From: an uncultured Pelagibacteraceae bacterium
GTDB lineage: Bacteria > Pseudomonadota > Alphaproteobacteria > Pelagibacterales > Pelagibacteraceae
Assembly (NCBI GenBank): GCA_902546375.1
Contig: CACCJO010000001.1
Span: forward strand, 47,572-111,571
Direction of reading: 5' to 3'
DNA: 64,000 nt
Shown: positions 21,713-31,660 of the stretch, piece by piece
Layout of the letters: each line of letters starts with the position of its first letter
Position numbering within the stretch: the stretch's first letter is position 1
Notes under the pieces: generated by a model
The model's input: only the letters and a program-made list of their open reading frames with translations
The model's database searches: none
What the model was told of the DNA's origin: nothing
Program-made: the position numbers and the translations under genes

Positions 21713-22435
21713 CTAGTTTGAAAATTTAGCATTTGAATAAATATTTTGCACATCATCATCGTCTTCCAATATTTCAAAAAAACTAATTAGCTCCTTTTTT
21801 TTCTCCTCTGAAATTTCAACTGCATTTATAGGCACCCACTCTATTCCTGTCGAAATAAAATTACTTATTTTTTTCTCCAGCTCTTTTTTAACATTGTAAA
21901 TATCATTTATTGAACACTGTATCTCATGAAATTCTTTATCCGATTTACACTCATTTGCACCAGCCTCAATAGCAAGTTCTAATATATCTTCATCCGAAAT
22001 TTCATTTTTATCGATTTTAATTACTCCTAATTGAGAAAAATTATGTGATGCTGAACCTTGAGTTCCCAAACTTCCTCCTGATTTTTGAAAAATTGTTCTT
22101 ATATTCGAAGCGGTTCTATTTTTATTATCAGTTAAGGTCTCAACTATAACAGCAACTCTATCAGGACCAAAACCTTCATATCTCAAATTTTCAAAATTTG
22201 ACTGATTGATCATTGAAGACTTATCTATAGCTCTCGATATATTGTCTTTAGGCATATTTGCTGACCTCGCAGCTTGCATAGCAGAACGCAATCTTGGGTT
22301 CATAGCTGGATCTTTATCACCTAACTTAGCTGCTACGGTAATCTCTTTAGATAGCTTAGAAAAGATTTTTGATCTTTGTTTGTCGGCTTTACCTTTTTTG
22401 TGTTTTATACCTGCCCAATGAGAATGTCCTGCCAT
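21713..22435 (-). CDS. yebC: YebC/TACO1 family transcription/translation regulator
   Basis: A 240-residue member of the universally distributed YebC family. The N-terminal MAGHSHWAGIKHKKGKADK and RSANMPKDNISRAI, plus YEGFGPDRVAVIVETLTDNKNRT in the middle, are diagnostic. Family members have been reported both as DNA-binding regulators and as factors that ease ribosome stalling at proline stretches. Which role applies here cannot be read from sequence. The gene lies 9 bp upstream of the RuvC-like gene, in the position expected for yebC-ruvC. Confidence 0.95.
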   Translation of the reverse strand: MAGHSHWAGIKHKKGKADKQRSKIFSKLSKEITVAAKLGDKDPAMNPRLRSAMQAARSANMPKDNISRAIDKSSMINQSNFENLRYEGFGPDRVAVIVETLTDNKNRTASNIRTIFQKSGGSLGTQGSASHNFSQLGVIKIDKNEISDEDILELAIEAGANECKSDKEFHEIQCSINDIYNVKKELEKKISNFISTGIEWVPINAVEISEEKKKELISFFEILEDDDDVQNIYSNAKFSN

Positions 22436-22443
22436 AAAAAAAA

Positions 22444-23247
22444 TTAAGTATTTTTTAAAAGACCTCCAAATATATAACTATCGATGCTATCTGCTAAGCC
22501 AGTTTCTAAATTACAATTTACTATAACTCCACTCAAAGAGGCTTCTCCATCAGCTGGAAAATGTTTGATTGAATCCTTTTTCATGAATCTATTAATAGAA
22601 TTATCTTTATTCATACCTATAACTGAGTCATAATCTCCACACATTCCCGCGTCCGTTTGATAAGCAGTGCCATTTTTTAAAACTCTTGCATCATTAGTAG
22701 GTATGTGGGTATGAGTTCCAACAACGAGTGTTGCTTTTCCATCAAAATAATGACCGATAGCATTTTTTTCACTTGTTATTTCTCCATGGAAATCAACAAT
22801 TAGAAAATCATAATCTTTTTTTAAATTATATTTTTCTAAAAAATCTTTTGAAGTTTTAAAAACATCATCACACTTTTTCATAAAAACATTTCCCATCAAA
22901 TTTAAAACTCCTACCTTGTAATTTTCTTTTGATTTATAAATCTCAAATCCTCTACCAGGAGCAGGTTCAAATAAATTTTTGGGTCTTAATAATCTGTTCT
23001 CCTTGTCAATAAAATTCATTATGCCTTTTTGATCCCAAACATGGTTTCCAGTTGTAATAACATCAACTCCATTTTCAAAAAAATTTTGACAAATTTCTTT
23101 AGTCAAACCAACGCCAGTATCATCAGCATTCTCAGCATTTATAATTACAAAATCGATATTATTTTTTTGAATTTGTCCTAATAAATCTTTAGTTATCTTT
23201 TTACATCCTGATAATCCAACAACATCACCTAAAAATAAAATTTTCAT
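22444..23247 (-). CDS. TIGR00282-family metallophosphoesterase (YmdB-like)
   Basis: A 267-residue calcineurin-like phosphoesterase. ILFLGDVVGLSG at the N-terminus, NAENADDTGVGLT near 38, TTGNHVWD near 65 and VGTHTHIPTNDARVL near 176 supply the metal-binding D, E, N and H ligands. Members such as B. subtilis YmdB cleave 2',3'-cyclic nucleotides, and the substrate in this lineage is unknown. It is in a minus-strand run with fau and zapA, and lies 8 bp before yebC. Confidence 0.9.
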   Translation of the reverse strand: MKILFLGDVVGLSGCKKITKDLLGQIQKNNIDFVIINAENADDTGVGLTKEICQNFFENGVDVITTGNHVWDQKGIMNFIDKENRLLRPKNLFEPAPGRGFEIYKSKENYKVGVLNLMGNVFMKKCDDVFKTSKDFLEKYNLKKDYDFLIVDFHGEITSEKNAIGHYFDGKATLVVGTHTHIPTNDARVLKNGTAYQTDAGMCGDYDSVIGMNKDNSINRFMKKDSIKHFPADGEASLSGVIVNCNLETGLADSIDSYIFGGLLKNT

Positions 23248-23253
23248 AAAGAA

Positions 23254-23787
23254 TTATTTGTTTGTTATAATAAAATCTAATCTAATATCATAATTATTAG
23301 TTGGTATTTTTTTTACCTTTTGAAAAGAGTAGGCAAATCCAATTGTTAGAACTTTTTTTCGTTTTCTAACTTTATTAATATACCTATCATAAAATCCTCC
23401 ACCGTAGCCAATTCTGTTGAAATTTTTATCAAACGCTACAAGGGGCACTAACAACACATCTGGATATTTTATCATTTTTGAAATTGGTTCTGGTATCCCA
23501 AATTTATTTATAGCCAAAGGATCATTTGTTGACCATTGATAGAAGTTCATTTGTGAATTTTTCTTTATTTTGGGTAATGTTATAATATATTTTTTTTTCT
23601 CAAATTTTTCTAAGATTTGTAAAATATCTATTTCATAATTGTATGGGTAGTAACCACCAATTATTTTACCTGAGACATTTTTTTTTTTTAAAATATTCAA
23701 AATTAAATCAAAATTAAAAAGAAATTTTTTAATCTTTTTTTGTTTTCTTATTTTGAGGATTTTTTTTCTAATTTGAAATTTATTCAC
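23254..23787 (-). CDS. 5-formyltetrahydrofolate cyclo-ligase
   Basis: Converts 5-formyl-THF to 5,10-methenyl-THF using ATP. The C-terminal half has RIGYGGGFYDRYI near residue 130, the family signature for the nucleotide/phosphate site. The middle shows GGYYPYNYEIDI and VPLVAFD. At 177 residues it is short but complete. It lies 6 bp downstream of zapA. In gammaproteobacteria 6S RNA sits between zapA and this gene, but there is no room for it here. Confidence 0.9.
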   Translation of the reverse strand: MNKFQIRKKILKIRKQKKIKKFLFNFDLILNILKKKNVSGKIIGGYYPYNYEIDILQILEKFEKKKYIITLPKIKKNSQMNFYQWSTNDPLAINKFGIPEPISKMIKYPDVLLVPLVAFDKNFNRIGYGGGFYDRYINKVRKRKKVLTIGFAYSFQKVKKIPTNNYDIRLDFIITNK

Positions 23788-23793
23788 GAAATT

Positions 23794-24240
23794 CTATTGA
23801 GATACTTTATCTGTATTTGCTTTTTCAACAAAATTTGAAATTTCATCAGTAGCAGTGTCAATTAACTCTTCATAATGTTTTTGACTTTGCTCAATTTCAT
23901 CTTTTAATTCAATGTGATTTTTATTCAAATTTTTAATTTCTTCTTCTTTTCTATCTCTGTATTCATAGACTAATGATTTTAACTCTCTAAATTTATTTGA
24001 AAGTTCTTTTAATTCTGTCTTTTTCTGCTCAACTTTTTTTTTGGTTTCATGATATTCATCCATCACTTTAACTGCAGTAATTAGTAAAAGTTTATTTTCA
24101 CCAATATTTCCTAAATCATTTTTTAAGTCATTAAACTTTCGATTGATTTGTATTAATAACTCCTCAAGATGTTCTTCTTGCCCGTCATCACATGACAACA
24201 AAAACTCTTTGCCATTAAATTTTATAGTTACATTTGCCAT
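23794..24240 (-). CDS. zapA: Cell division protein ZapA
   Basis: FtsZ-ring-associated protein that crosslinks FtsZ filaments. The N-terminal domain has VTIKFNGKEFLLSCDDGQEEHLEEL and NKLLLITAVKVMDEY, the ZapA globular fold. Residues about 65-140 form a long lysine/glutamate coiled coil used for tetramerisation. The 148 residues exceed the about 110 of E. coli ZapA because of the longer coil. The start overlaps the end of the upstream coiled-coil gene by 13 bp. Confidence 0.87.
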   Translation of the reverse strand: MANVTIKFNGKEFLLSCDDGQEEHLEELLIQINRKFNDLKNDLGNIGENKLLLITAVKVMDEYHETKKKVEQKKTELKELSNKFRELKSLVYEYRDRKEEEIKNLNKNHIELKDEIEQSQKHYEELIDTATDEISNFVEKANTDKVSQ

Positions 24241-24551
24241 TTATCAATTTCATCCATCAAAGTATTGGTTTCTTGATTTAATTCATCTATTTTTTCCGAA
24301 AATTCTAATCTTTTTTTTTCTTCAATTTTTTCTCTATTTTGTAATTCCTCTAATTTTCTTGATAAATTGTCATGATCATTCGCTAAAGTTTTATATTTTT
24401 TCTCTAATTCTGATTTTTCAATTTCTAATTGATTTTTTTGTTCTCCAAGAATTTCAATATTTTTTTTTATGTCTGGATTCTCTAGGTTTAAATTTTTTAG
24501 TTTCGCCAATGCGATATTAAGCTTTTTTTCTTTTTCAAGAATAGAATTCAT
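24228..24551 (-). CDS. Coiled-coil protein upstream of zapA (DUF4164-like)
   Basis: A 107-residue protein that is almost entirely heptad-like, lysine/glutamate-rich coiled coil with no membrane segment or signal peptide. Many alphaproteobacteria carry a small DUF4164 coiled-coil protein directly upstream of zapA, and the position and length here fit that. The overlap of 13 bp with zapA suggests coupled translation and possibly a shared role at the division ring. Family membership is inferred from context and composition. Coiled-coil composition alone is weak evidence. Confidence 0.7.
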   Translation of the reverse strand: MNSILEKEKKLNIALAKLKNLNLENPDIKKNIEILGEQKNQLEIEKSELEKKYKTLANDHDNLSRKLEELQNREKIEEKKRLEFSEKIDELNQETNTLMDEIDKWQM

Positions 24552-24604
24552 ATATATATGTTTATATTATTAAATAGAATCTTCTAAGTCTAGACAGGAT
24601 AAAT

Positions 24605-26536
24605 TTGAGTAAATTTTATAAAGAATTAGCTAATTGTATTAGATTTCTCTCAATTGATGCTGTTCAAAAAGCGAACTCAGGTCACCCTGGAATGCCGATG
24701 GGAATGGCAGATGTTGCTACAGTACTTTTTAAAGATTTTTTAAAATTTAATCCAAAAAATCCTAGCTGGATTAATAGAGACAGATTTGTTCTTTCTGCTG
24801 GGCATGGATCAATGTTACTTTACTCTCTTCTTTATCTAACTGGTTACAAAAGTGTTTCTTTAAATGACATTAAAAACTTTAGACAATTGGAATCCATATG
24901 TGCTGGCCATCCTGAATATCACCCAAATACTGGTATTGAAACAACTACGGGTCCATTGGGACAAGGAGTCTCAAATGCAGTTGGGTTTGCAATATCAGAA
25001 GAAGTTTTAAAAAAACAATTAGGAAAAAAAAAGATCAATCATAAAACTTATGTCCTCGCTGGAGACGGATGCTTAATGGAAGGTATTAGTCACGAGTCAT
25101 TAAGCTTAGCTGGACATCTAAAATTGAAGAATCTTATTTTATTATTTGATAATAACTCTATTTCAATTGATGGTCCCACTAATTTAGCTGTTTCAGATGA
25201 TCATGAAAAAAGATTTAAGAGCTACGGGTGGGACTTCTTAAAGATTAATGGTCATGATTTCAAAGAAATATCTAAAGCTCTAAAAAAAGCACAGAAATCA
25301 AAAAAACCTATGGCCATTTCATGTAAAACTACAATCGGTTATGGATCTCCAAACAAAGGTGGTAAGGCTTCATCTCATGGAAGTCCATTAGGTGATGAAG
25401 AAATAAAACTTGTAAGAAAAAAACTAAAATGGAAATATGAGCCTTTCAAGATTCCAGCTGAGTTGTTAAGTGAATGGAGAAAAATAGGAAAAAGGGCCTC
25501 ACAAAAAGCTCAAAAAAATAAAATAAACTTTTCAAATTTTAAAAATTTAAATTCATTTAAAAAATTAATTGAAAAAGAAAAAATTAAATATTTTAAAAAT
25601 CTAAAACCGATTGCTACAAGAAAATCATCTGAAATATTTTTAAACATTATAGCAAAGTTTCCTTACTTAATTGGTGGCTCAGCTGATTTAGCTGGATCAA
25701 ATAATACTAAAACTAAAGATCATAAAATAATTAAACCAGATAACTTTGCAGGAAATTATATTCATTATGGAGTTAGAGAGCACGCGATGTGTGGAATAAT
25801 GAATGGTATAGCCTTACACAGTAACCTCATTCCTTATGGTGGAACGTTTCTAATATTTAGTGACTATTGTAAACCATCTATCAGATTAGCTTCGATGATG
25901 AAACAAAGAGTCATTTATGTATTTACGCATGATTCTATAGGCTTAGGAGAGGATGGCCCAACTCATCAGCCAATTGAGCAATTAACAAGTTTAAGATCTA
26001 TTCCGAATTTAAATGTTTTTAGACCTTCAGATACCATTGAAACTTTTGAGTGTTGGCAATTAGCTCTTGAAAGTAAAAATACTCCAAGTGTAATTTCACT
26101 AACCAGACAAGTTGTCAATCCTATTAGACTTGAAAATTCTCTCGAAAATAAATCGTCTTTTGGCGCTTATGAAGTTTTGAGAACTGGGGATAATATAAGT
26201 GTAACAATTTTAGCAACTGGATCTGAAACAAGTTTAGCAAATGATGTGGGTCATAAATTAGCCACAGATGGTATTTATTCCAAAATCATATCAATGCCTT
26301 GTCAAAAAATTTTTGATCATCAAAAAGAAGAATACAAGAAAAAAATATTAGGCGAAAGTGATCTAGTTGTATCTATAGAGGCATCTGAAACGAATTATTG
26401 GAAAAAATATACTGGTACAAATGGATTAAATTTTGGAATTAACGACTTTGGAAAAAGCGCGCCTTATAAAAAAATTTATGACCATTTTGAGTTAAATTCT
26501 GAAAGTATTGTAAAAAAAATTAAAGAAAAATTATGA
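24605..26536 (+). CDS. tkt: Transketolase
   Basis: Thiamine-diphosphate enzyme of the non-oxidative pentose-phosphate pathway. GHPGMPMG with the conserved H27, GDGCLMEG at 153-160 (Mg/ThDP motif) and DNNSISIDG following are clear. [13 protein letters not shown] near 397 carries the catalytic glutamate. The length of 643 matches. The chosen start is a TTG at 24605 preceded by AGGA. It heads a plus-strand carbon block tkt-gap-pgk-fba whose genes overlap or abut, and is divergent from the zapA unit. Confidence 0.96.
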   Translation: MSKFYKELANCIRFLSIDAVQKANSGHPGMPMGMADVATVLFKDFLKFNPKNPSWINRDRFVLSAGHGSMLLYSLLYLTGYKSVSLNDIKNFRQLESICAGHPEYHPNTGIETTTGPLGQGVSNAVGFAISEEVLKKQLGKKKINHKTYVLAGDGCLMEGISHESLSLAGHLKLKNLILLFDNNSISIDGPTNLAVSDDHEKRFKSYGWDFLKINGHDFKEISKALKKAQKSKKPMAISCKTTIGYGSPNKGGKASSHGSPLGDEEIKLVRKKLKWKYEPFKIPAELLSEWRKIGKRASQKAQKNKINFSNFKNLNSFKKLIEKEKIKYFKNLKPIATRKSSEIFLNIIAKFPYLIGGSADLAGSNNTKTKDHKIIKPDNFAGNYIHYGVREHAMCGIMNGIALHSNLIPYGGTFLIFSDYCKPSIRLASMMKQRVIYVFTHDSIGLGEDGPTHQPIEQLTSLRSIPNLNVFRPSDTIETFECWQLALESKNTPSVISLTRQVVNPIRLENSLENKSSFGAYEVLRTGDNISVTILATGSETSLANDVGHKLATDGIYSKIISMPCQKIFDHQKEEYKKKILGESDLVVSIEASETNYWKKYTGTNGLNFGINDFGKSAPYKKIYDHFELNSESIVKKIKEKL

Positions 26537-27531
26537 AAATTAAAATTGGTATCAATGGAATGGGAAGAATAGGGAGAATGATTCTTCGTTCTATTTATGA
26601 AGGTAACAAAAAAATAGAGATTATGCATATTAATAATAGAACAAATTCTGAGACTTGCTCAACTCTTTTAAAATATGACTCAATCCATGGAAAATTTAAG
26701 GCTGATATTAAATATGATAAAAATAATCTTATTGTAAATAAAAACAAAATTTCTTTTGGTCAAGAGACTGATTTAAATAAAATTGATTGGAAGAAATATG
26801 GTGTTGATTATGTTTTAGAGTGTACTGGAAAATTTAATTCTAAAGATAAATTGCAACCACATCTAAATAATGGGGCAAAAAAAGTAATTGTCTCAGCTCC
26901 GTGTAAAAATGCAGATAAAACTGTTGTCTTTGGAGTAAATGAATCTGAATTAAATAAAGAAGATGAAATTATTTCTGCTGCTTCTTGCACAACAAATTGT
27001 CTGGCGCCAGTGGCTTATGTTTTAAATGAAAATTTTGGAATTGAGAAAGGTTTTATGACAACCATACATGCATTTACAAGTGATCAAAGAATTTTAGATA
27101 ATTCACATAAGGATCCTAGAAGAGCTAGATCTGCTAGTCAATCAATCGTCCCAACTTCGACTGGTGCATCTAAAGCTATAGGTGAAATAATTCCATCTCT
27201 TAAAGGAAAACTAGAGGGTGTCGCAATGAGAGTACCAACTCCGAATGTTTCATTAATTGAACTTGTCTTTTGTACAAAAAAAGATGTGAACATAGAAAAA
27301 ATTAATTCAGCATTTAAGGATTTTAGTAAAAAAAGTAATGTTATTGAAATCACAAAAGAAAAACTTGTTTCTATTGATTTTAATCATAATCCTGCCTCAT
27401 CAATAATTGATGCAAGTTTAACAAATGTGGTTGGTAAAAATATGGGAAAAATCTCAGCGTGGTATGATAATGAATGGGGTTTTTCAAATAGGATGTGTGA
27501 TATAGCTGAATACCTTCATAAGATTTCTTAA
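26533..27531 (+). CDS. gap: Glyceraldehyde-3-phosphate dehydrogenase
   Basis: Oxidises or forms glyceraldehyde 3-phosphate. The Rossmann motif [10 protein letters not shown] is at 6-15 and the catalytic cysteine is C152 in [21 protein letters not shown] lies near the C-terminus. Length 332. At the end of the second beta strand the sequence reads HINNRT, where NAD-specific enzymes normally have an aspartate (N-D), so NADP use is possible. It overlaps tkt by 4 bp and pgk by 1 bp. Confidence 0.96.
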   Translation: MKIKIGINGMGRIGRMILRSIYEGNKKIEIMHINNRTNSETCSTLLKYDSIHGKFKADIKYDKNNLIVNKNKISFGQETDLNKIDWKKYGVDYVLECTGKFNSKDKLQPHLNNGAKKVIVSAPCKNADKTVVFGVNESELNKEDEIISAASCTTNCLAPVAYVLNENFGIEKGFMTTIHAFTSDQRILDNSHKDPRRARSASQSIVPTSTGASKAIGEIIPSLKGKLEGVAMRVPTPNVSLIELVFCTKKDVNIEKINSAFKDFSKKSNVIEITKEKLVSIDFNHNPASSIIDASLTNVVGKNMGKISAWYDNEWGFSNRMCDIAEYLHKIS

Positions 27532-28709
27532 TGCATAGTATAAAAGATCAGAAAAATCTTAATAAAAAAAAAGTTTTGTTAAGATTAGATTTAAATGTTC
27601 CATTAAAAAATAGGTCAATTACCGACGAGACAAGAATAAATAAGATTATTCCAATGATAAATTTTTTAATAAAAGAAGAATCAAAGATCATAATAATTTC
27701 TCATGTAGGACGGCCAAAAGGTAAGGTAATTACAGATCTCTCATTAAAACCAATTTGTGAAAATATTGAAAAAAAAATAAATAAAAAAGTTAGATTAATA
27801 AAAGAAGATATTTTTAAATTAAAAAAAAAGGATTTATTTAAAGATCCAAATGATCAAATAATTTTTTTAGAGAATATTAGATTTTACAAAGAGGAAGAAA
27901 AAAATGACACTAACTTTGCACAACATTTAGCTAAACTCGCTGATTTATATGTAAACGATGCTTTTTCTTGCTCTCATAGAGCGCATGCTTCTGTGAGTAA
28001 AATTACTGAATTTCTCCCATCTTTTGCTGGATTACAACTTGAAACAGAAATTAGTGCTTTAAAAAAAGTTACAACAGAAATCAAAAAACCGATCACTTGT
28101 ATTATTGGGGGATCAAAAATTTCGACAAAAATTGGAATAATCAAAAATTTAATATCTAAATTTGATAATATTATTATTGTTGGTGGAATGGCTAATAACA
28201 TTATAAAATATAAAGGTAATCAAATAGGTAAATCAATTAAAGAGGAAAATTGTGATCTAATGATCAAGGAGATTTTTGAAACTTTAAAAAGTTATTCTTG
28301 TAAAATTACTTTCCCAGAGGACGTTTTGATTGGAAAAAATTTAAATGATGAACCTCAAATTAAAGAACTAAATAATATCAAAGATGATGATATCATTTTG
28401 GATATTGGTCCAAAGACATCAGATAAGATAAAAGGTATAATTAAAAATAGTGAAACAGTTCTTTGGAATGGACCGGCAGGTTATTTTGAAAACCCAAATT
28501 TTGCAAATGGTAGTTACGACATTGCAAAAGCTATCACAAAAAAAAATAAAGATAACTCAATTTACTCAGTTGTTGGAGGTGGAGATACGATAGCTCTTAT
28601 CAATAAAATTAAATTAATAGAAAATTTTAATTTTGTTTCAACTGCCGGTGGAGCATTTTTAGAATATCTTGAAGGAAAAGAGTTACCTGGTATAAAAGCT
28701 TTAAACTAA
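27531..28709 (+). CDS. pgk: Phosphoglycerate kinase
   Basis: Transfers phosphate between 1,3-bisphosphoglycerate and ADP. RLDLNVPLKN near residue 18, ISHVGRPKG near 57, the LENIRFYKEEEKND segment near 107 and the C-terminal nucleotide site VVGGGDTIALI near 350 are all present. NGPAGYFE near 312 is also a signature. At 392 residues it has normal length. The ATG overlaps the gap stop by one base and the stop is 1 bp before the fba start. Confidence 0.96.
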   Translation: MHSIKDQKNLNKKKVLLRLDLNVPLKNRSITDETRINKIIPMINFLIKEESKIIIISHVGRPKGKVITDLSLKPICENIEKKINKKVRLIKEDIFKLKKKDLFKDPNDQIIFLENIRFYKEEEKNDTNFAQHLAKLADLYVNDAFSCSHRAHASVSKITEFLPSFAGLQLETEISALKKVTTEIKKPITCIIGGSKISTKIGIIKNLISKFDNIIIVGGMANNIIKYKGNQIGKSIKEENCDLMIKEIFETLKSYSCKITFPEDVLIGKNLNDEPQIKELNNIKDDDIILDIGPKTSDKIKGIIKNSETVLWNGPAGYFENPNFANGSYDIAKAITKKNKDNSIYSVVGGGDTIALINKIKLIENFNFVSTAGGAFLEYLEGKELPGIKALN

Positions 28710-28710
28710 A

Positions 28711-29718
28711 ATGTCTGAATTAAATAACATAGCGCTAAAAATGCTTAATAATGGAAAAGGTATTCTTGCAGCTGACGAGAGTACTGCAACTATGACTAAA
28801 AGATTAGAGTCGGTTAAAGTTAAATCAACATCTGAAAACCGTTTATTATTTAGAGAAACATTATTTAGTGCGTCTGGTATGACTAAATATATTGGAGGTG
28901 TAATTTTATACGATGAAACAATAAAACAAATAACATCAAAAAAAAATAAAATCCCAGAATTAATTTCTAATATGGGCAGTACCCCAGGTATTAAAGTTGA
29001 TACTGGAGCAAAAGTTTTAGCTGGTTCACCAAATGAAAAAATTACTGAGGGTTTGGATGGCTTAAGAGAAAGATTAAAAGAATACTATAAATTAGGAGCC
29101 AAGTTTACAAAATGGAGGGGTGTTTATAACATCTCAAAAGAACATCCAAGTAAACTCTCAATCCATTCTAATGCACATGCGTTAGCTAGATACTCTGCAT
29201 TAGTTCAAGAATGTAATATGGTTCCAATCGTTGAACCTGAAGTCTTGATGGATGGCGAACATTCGGAAAAAGAATGTTATGAAAAGACTTCTGAAGTAAT
29301 AAAAAAATGTTTTGAAGAATTAATTTTACATAAAGTTGATTTGAAAGGAATTATATTAAAGCCAAATATGATTTTAGCTGGTAATAAATGTAAAAATAAA
29401 ATATCAAATGAAGAGGTGGCAAAGTTAACTCTGAAATGTTTAAAAAATTCTGTTCCATCAGAGGTACCAGGAATAGCGTTTTTATCTGGTGGTCAATCAG
29501 AAATAGAGGCAACAGAAAATTTAAATTTAATTAATAAATACAATGATACCAACTTTTTAATGAGTTACTCTTATGGACGAGCTCTTCAACAAAGTGCACT
29601 AAAATTTTGGTCCCAAGACACATTAAATATTGAGGGAACTCAAAAAATTTTTAACCAGAGAGCAAAAATGAATTCATTAGCTGCTCAGGGTAAATGGTCT
29701 AAAGAACTTGAGAATTAA
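28711..29718 (+). CDS. fba: Class I fructose-bisphosphate aldolase
   Basis: Schiff-base aldolase that interconverts fructose 1,6-bisphosphate with DHAP and GAP. GKGILAADESTATM at 14-27 and TSENRLLFRE are typical of the eukaryote-like class I family. The active-site lysine is expected in IILKPNMIL near residue 218, and EPEVLMDGEH lies near 186. The enzyme needs no metal, unlike the zinc-dependent class II aldolase of many bacteria. Length 335. thiE begins inside its last codons (11 bp overlap), so the operon continues. Confidence 0.95.
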   Translation: MSELNNIALKMLNNGKGILAADESTATMTKRLESVKVKSTSENRLLFRETLFSASGMTKYIGGVILYDETIKQITSKKNKIPELISNMGSTPGIKVDTGAKVLAGSPNEKITEGLDGLRERLKEYYKLGAKFTKWRGVYNISKEHPSKLSIHSNAHALARYSALVQECNMVPIVEPEVLMDGEHSEKECYEKTSEVIKKCFEELILHKVDLKGIILKPNMILAGNKCKNKISNEEVAKLTLKCLKNSVPSEVPGIAFLSGGQSEIEATENLNLINKYNDTNFLMSYSYGRALQQSALKFWSQDTLNIEGTQKIFNQRAKMNSLAAQGKWSKELEN

Positions 29719-30322
29719 CAAAAAAAAATTCATCTATCTCATTTCACCAGCCAAAATCAACAAGTCTTTCTATCAAGATTTAATCAAGGTTCTTCAGCAA
29801 AAAAAAGTGAGTTTTTTTCAACTAAGGCTTAAAAAAGAAACTCTTAAAAAAAAAATCATCATTGGTAAAAAAATAAGGAAAATTTGTAAAAAATTTAATG
29901 TCAAATTTCTTGTAAATGACGATGTTCAGGTTGCGAAAAAATTAAATGCAGATGGCTGTCATTTAGGTCAAAAAGATATGAAGATTATTAAAGCAAGAAA
30001 ATTGATTGGCAATAAGATAATAGGTGTTACCTGTCATAACTCTATAAAGTTATCAAAAATTGCTATAAAAAATAAAGCTAACTACATAGCTCTAGGAGCT
30101 TTTTATAATTCAAAAACCAAAAAAATAAAATACAAAGCCTCTATTAATTTAATCAGAAAAGTCAAAAAAATCACAAAAACTCCTGTAGTAGTTATTGGTG
30201 GCATTAATTCTAAAAATTATAAAAATCTTTTGTTGAATAAAGCAAACTTTTTAGCTATTTCAGGCTACATTTGGAATAACAATAAATTAAAACCAATAGA
30301 GGCAATTAAGTTATTAAAATGA
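29708..30322 (+). CDS. thiE: Thiamine-phosphate synthase
   Basis: Couples HMP-PP with thiazole phosphate to thiamine monophosphate. VSFFQLRLKK near 34, FLVNDDVQVAKKLNADGCHLGQ around 66-87 (Mg/diphosphate-binding aspartates), GVTCHN near 103 and VVIGGINSKN near 158 follow the ThiE barrel. The length of 204 is typical. The best start is the TTG at 29708 within the end of fba, with efp overlapping the stop by 4 bp. With thiD elsewhere in the window it completes the end of thiamine synthesis from imported precursors. Confidence 0.9.
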   Translation: MRINKKKFIYLISPAKINKSFYQDLIKVLQQKKVSFFQLRLKKETLKKKIIIGKKIRKICKKFNVKFLVNDDVQVAKKLNADGCHLGQKDMKIIKARKLIGNKIIGVTCHNSIKLSKIAIKNKANYIALGAFYNSKTKKIKYKASINLIRKVKKITKTPVVVIGGINSKNYKNLLLNKANFLAISGYIWNNNKLKPIEAIKLLK

Positions 30323-30879
30323 AAATAAATGCTGGAGAAATTAGAGTTGGCATGTTGTTAGAACACAAAAATGATTTGTGGCAAGTGCTTAAAACTCAAC
30401 ATGTTAAGCCTGGTAAAGGGGGTGCATTTGCACAAGTTGAAATGAAAAGTTTAAATAAAAACACAAAATTAAATGAAAGATTTAGATCAAGTGAAACTGT
30501 TGAAAAAGCATCATTAGATGAAACGAATTATAACTATCTATATGAAGATGAAAATAACTATTTTTTTATGGAACCAAAATCTTTTGAACAAATTGAAATA
30601 AAAAAAGATTTAATTGGTGAGAAAGGAAAATTATTAACTGAAAATCTAGAAGTTTCAGTCAGTTTTTACAATGGACTACCTATTTCAGTAGATTTACCAA
30701 AACAAGTTGTGTGTAAAATAGAAGTTACTGATGTTGCTTTAAAAGGACAAACTGTTTCCTCATCATATAAGCCAGCAACATTAATTAATGGTCTTAATAT
30801 TCAAGTACCTCCTTTTATTGAAGCTGGTGATGAGATAATTATAGATACAAAAAATCTTGAATATATTAAGAAAAATTAA
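30319..30879 (+). CDS. efp: Elongation factor P
   Basis: Relieves ribosome stalling at consecutive prolines. The 186-residue, three-barrel protein has the modification loop HVKPGKGGAFAQ with the conserved lysine at K33. YKPATLINGLNIQVPPFIEAGD near the C-terminus is the family signature. No modification enzyme (epmA/epmB) is visible in the window. It overlaps thiE by 4 bp and precedes the inositol-monophosphatase gene by 2 bp. Confidence 0.96.
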   Translation: MKINAGEIRVGMLLEHKNDLWQVLKTQHVKPGKGGAFAQVEMKSLNKNTKLNERFRSSETVEKASLDETNYNYLYEDENNYFFMEPKSFEQIEIKKDLIGEKGKLLTENLEVSVSFYNGLPISVDLPKQVVCKIEVTDVALKGQTVSSSYKPATLINGLNIQVPPFIEAGDEIIIDTKNLEYIKKN

Positions 30880-30881
30880 TT

Positions 30882-31625
30882 ATGAACTCAATTTCTGCTA
30901 ATTTGAATATAATGATTAAAGCTTGTGAAAAGGCATCGAAAGTATTAATTAGAGATTTTGGTGAAATTGAAAAGTTACAGGTAAAAAAAAAGGGACCCTC
31001 AGATTTTGTTACTAACGCAGATTTTAAAGCTGAAAAAATAATCATAGATGAGTTAAAAAAAGCTAAACCAAATTTTTCAATTTTGAGTGAGGAAGTTGGT
31101 TTTAAAAAAAATAAAGACACAGACAATACTTGGATTATTGACCCTATAGATGGAACTATAAATTTTTTACACGGTATACCTCACTTTGCTATTTCAATTG
31201 GTTTATTATCTAATAATGAAATTAAATCTGGTTTAATTTTTGATCCTATAAAAAACGAAATGTTTTATGCTGAAAAAAATAATGGTGCTTTTTTTAACAA
31301 TGAAAGAATTAGAGTTTCTAAAAAAAACGAATTATCAGAGTGTTTGTTTGCAACAGGTGGGAAAAAATATAATTCTATAAGTAAAATTTCTACAAGAAAA
31401 TCTGGTTGTGCAGCTTTAGATTTGGCTTATGTTGCTTCTGGAAGATACGATGGGTACTGTCAAAACAACCTTAATCTCTGGGATATAGCAGCGGGATTAA
31501 TTATTTTGCAAGAAGCAGGTGGTGTGATTAATGATATTGACCTCCATAATCATAAAAATTTAAATGTGATCGCATCAAGTCCCAATATTAACGATAAATT
31601 CATCAAAAAAATAAGTAACTTTTAA
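30882..31625 (+). CDS. suhB: Inositol-1-monophosphatase family protein (SuhB)
   Basis: Mg-dependent phosphatase of the IMPase superfamily. The metal-site motif is [15 protein letters not shown] near residue 83, with EE in LSEEVG at about 68-73. The second signature, [15 protein letters not shown], is near 201-215. The length of 247 matches SuhB. In several bacteria SuhB also works with Nus factors on rRNA transcription, so either role is possible. It is next to efp, a common alphaproteobacterial arrangement. Confidence 0.92.
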   Translation: MNSISANLNIMIKACEKASKVLIRDFGEIEKLQVKKKGPSDFVTNADFKAEKIIIDELKKAKPNFSILSEEVGFKKNKDTDNTWIIDPIDGTINFLHGIPHFAISIGLLSNNEIKSGLIFDPIKNEMFYAEKNNGAFFNNERIRVSKKNELSECLFATGGKKYNSISKISTRKSGCAALDLAYVASGRYDGYCQNNLNLWDIAAGLIILQEAGGVINDIDLHNHKNLNVIASSPNINDKFIKKISNF

Positions 31626-31653
31626 TTGTTTTAAAAAAAACTTTTGTTATAAG
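31626..31653 (+). promoter_or_regulatory. Candidate promoter of rpmE giving a near-leaderless mRNA
   Basis: In the 35-bp gap after suhB, TTGTTT (31626-31631) and TATAAG (31648-31653) are 16 bp apart, and a TG one base before the -10 makes it an extended -10 element. The rpmE ATG begins 8 bp after the -10 hexamer, which is about where transcription would start. No Shine-Dalgarno sequence is visible before that ATG. AT-richness makes chance matches common. Confidence 0.4.
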
Positions 31654-31660
31654 TCTCGAA

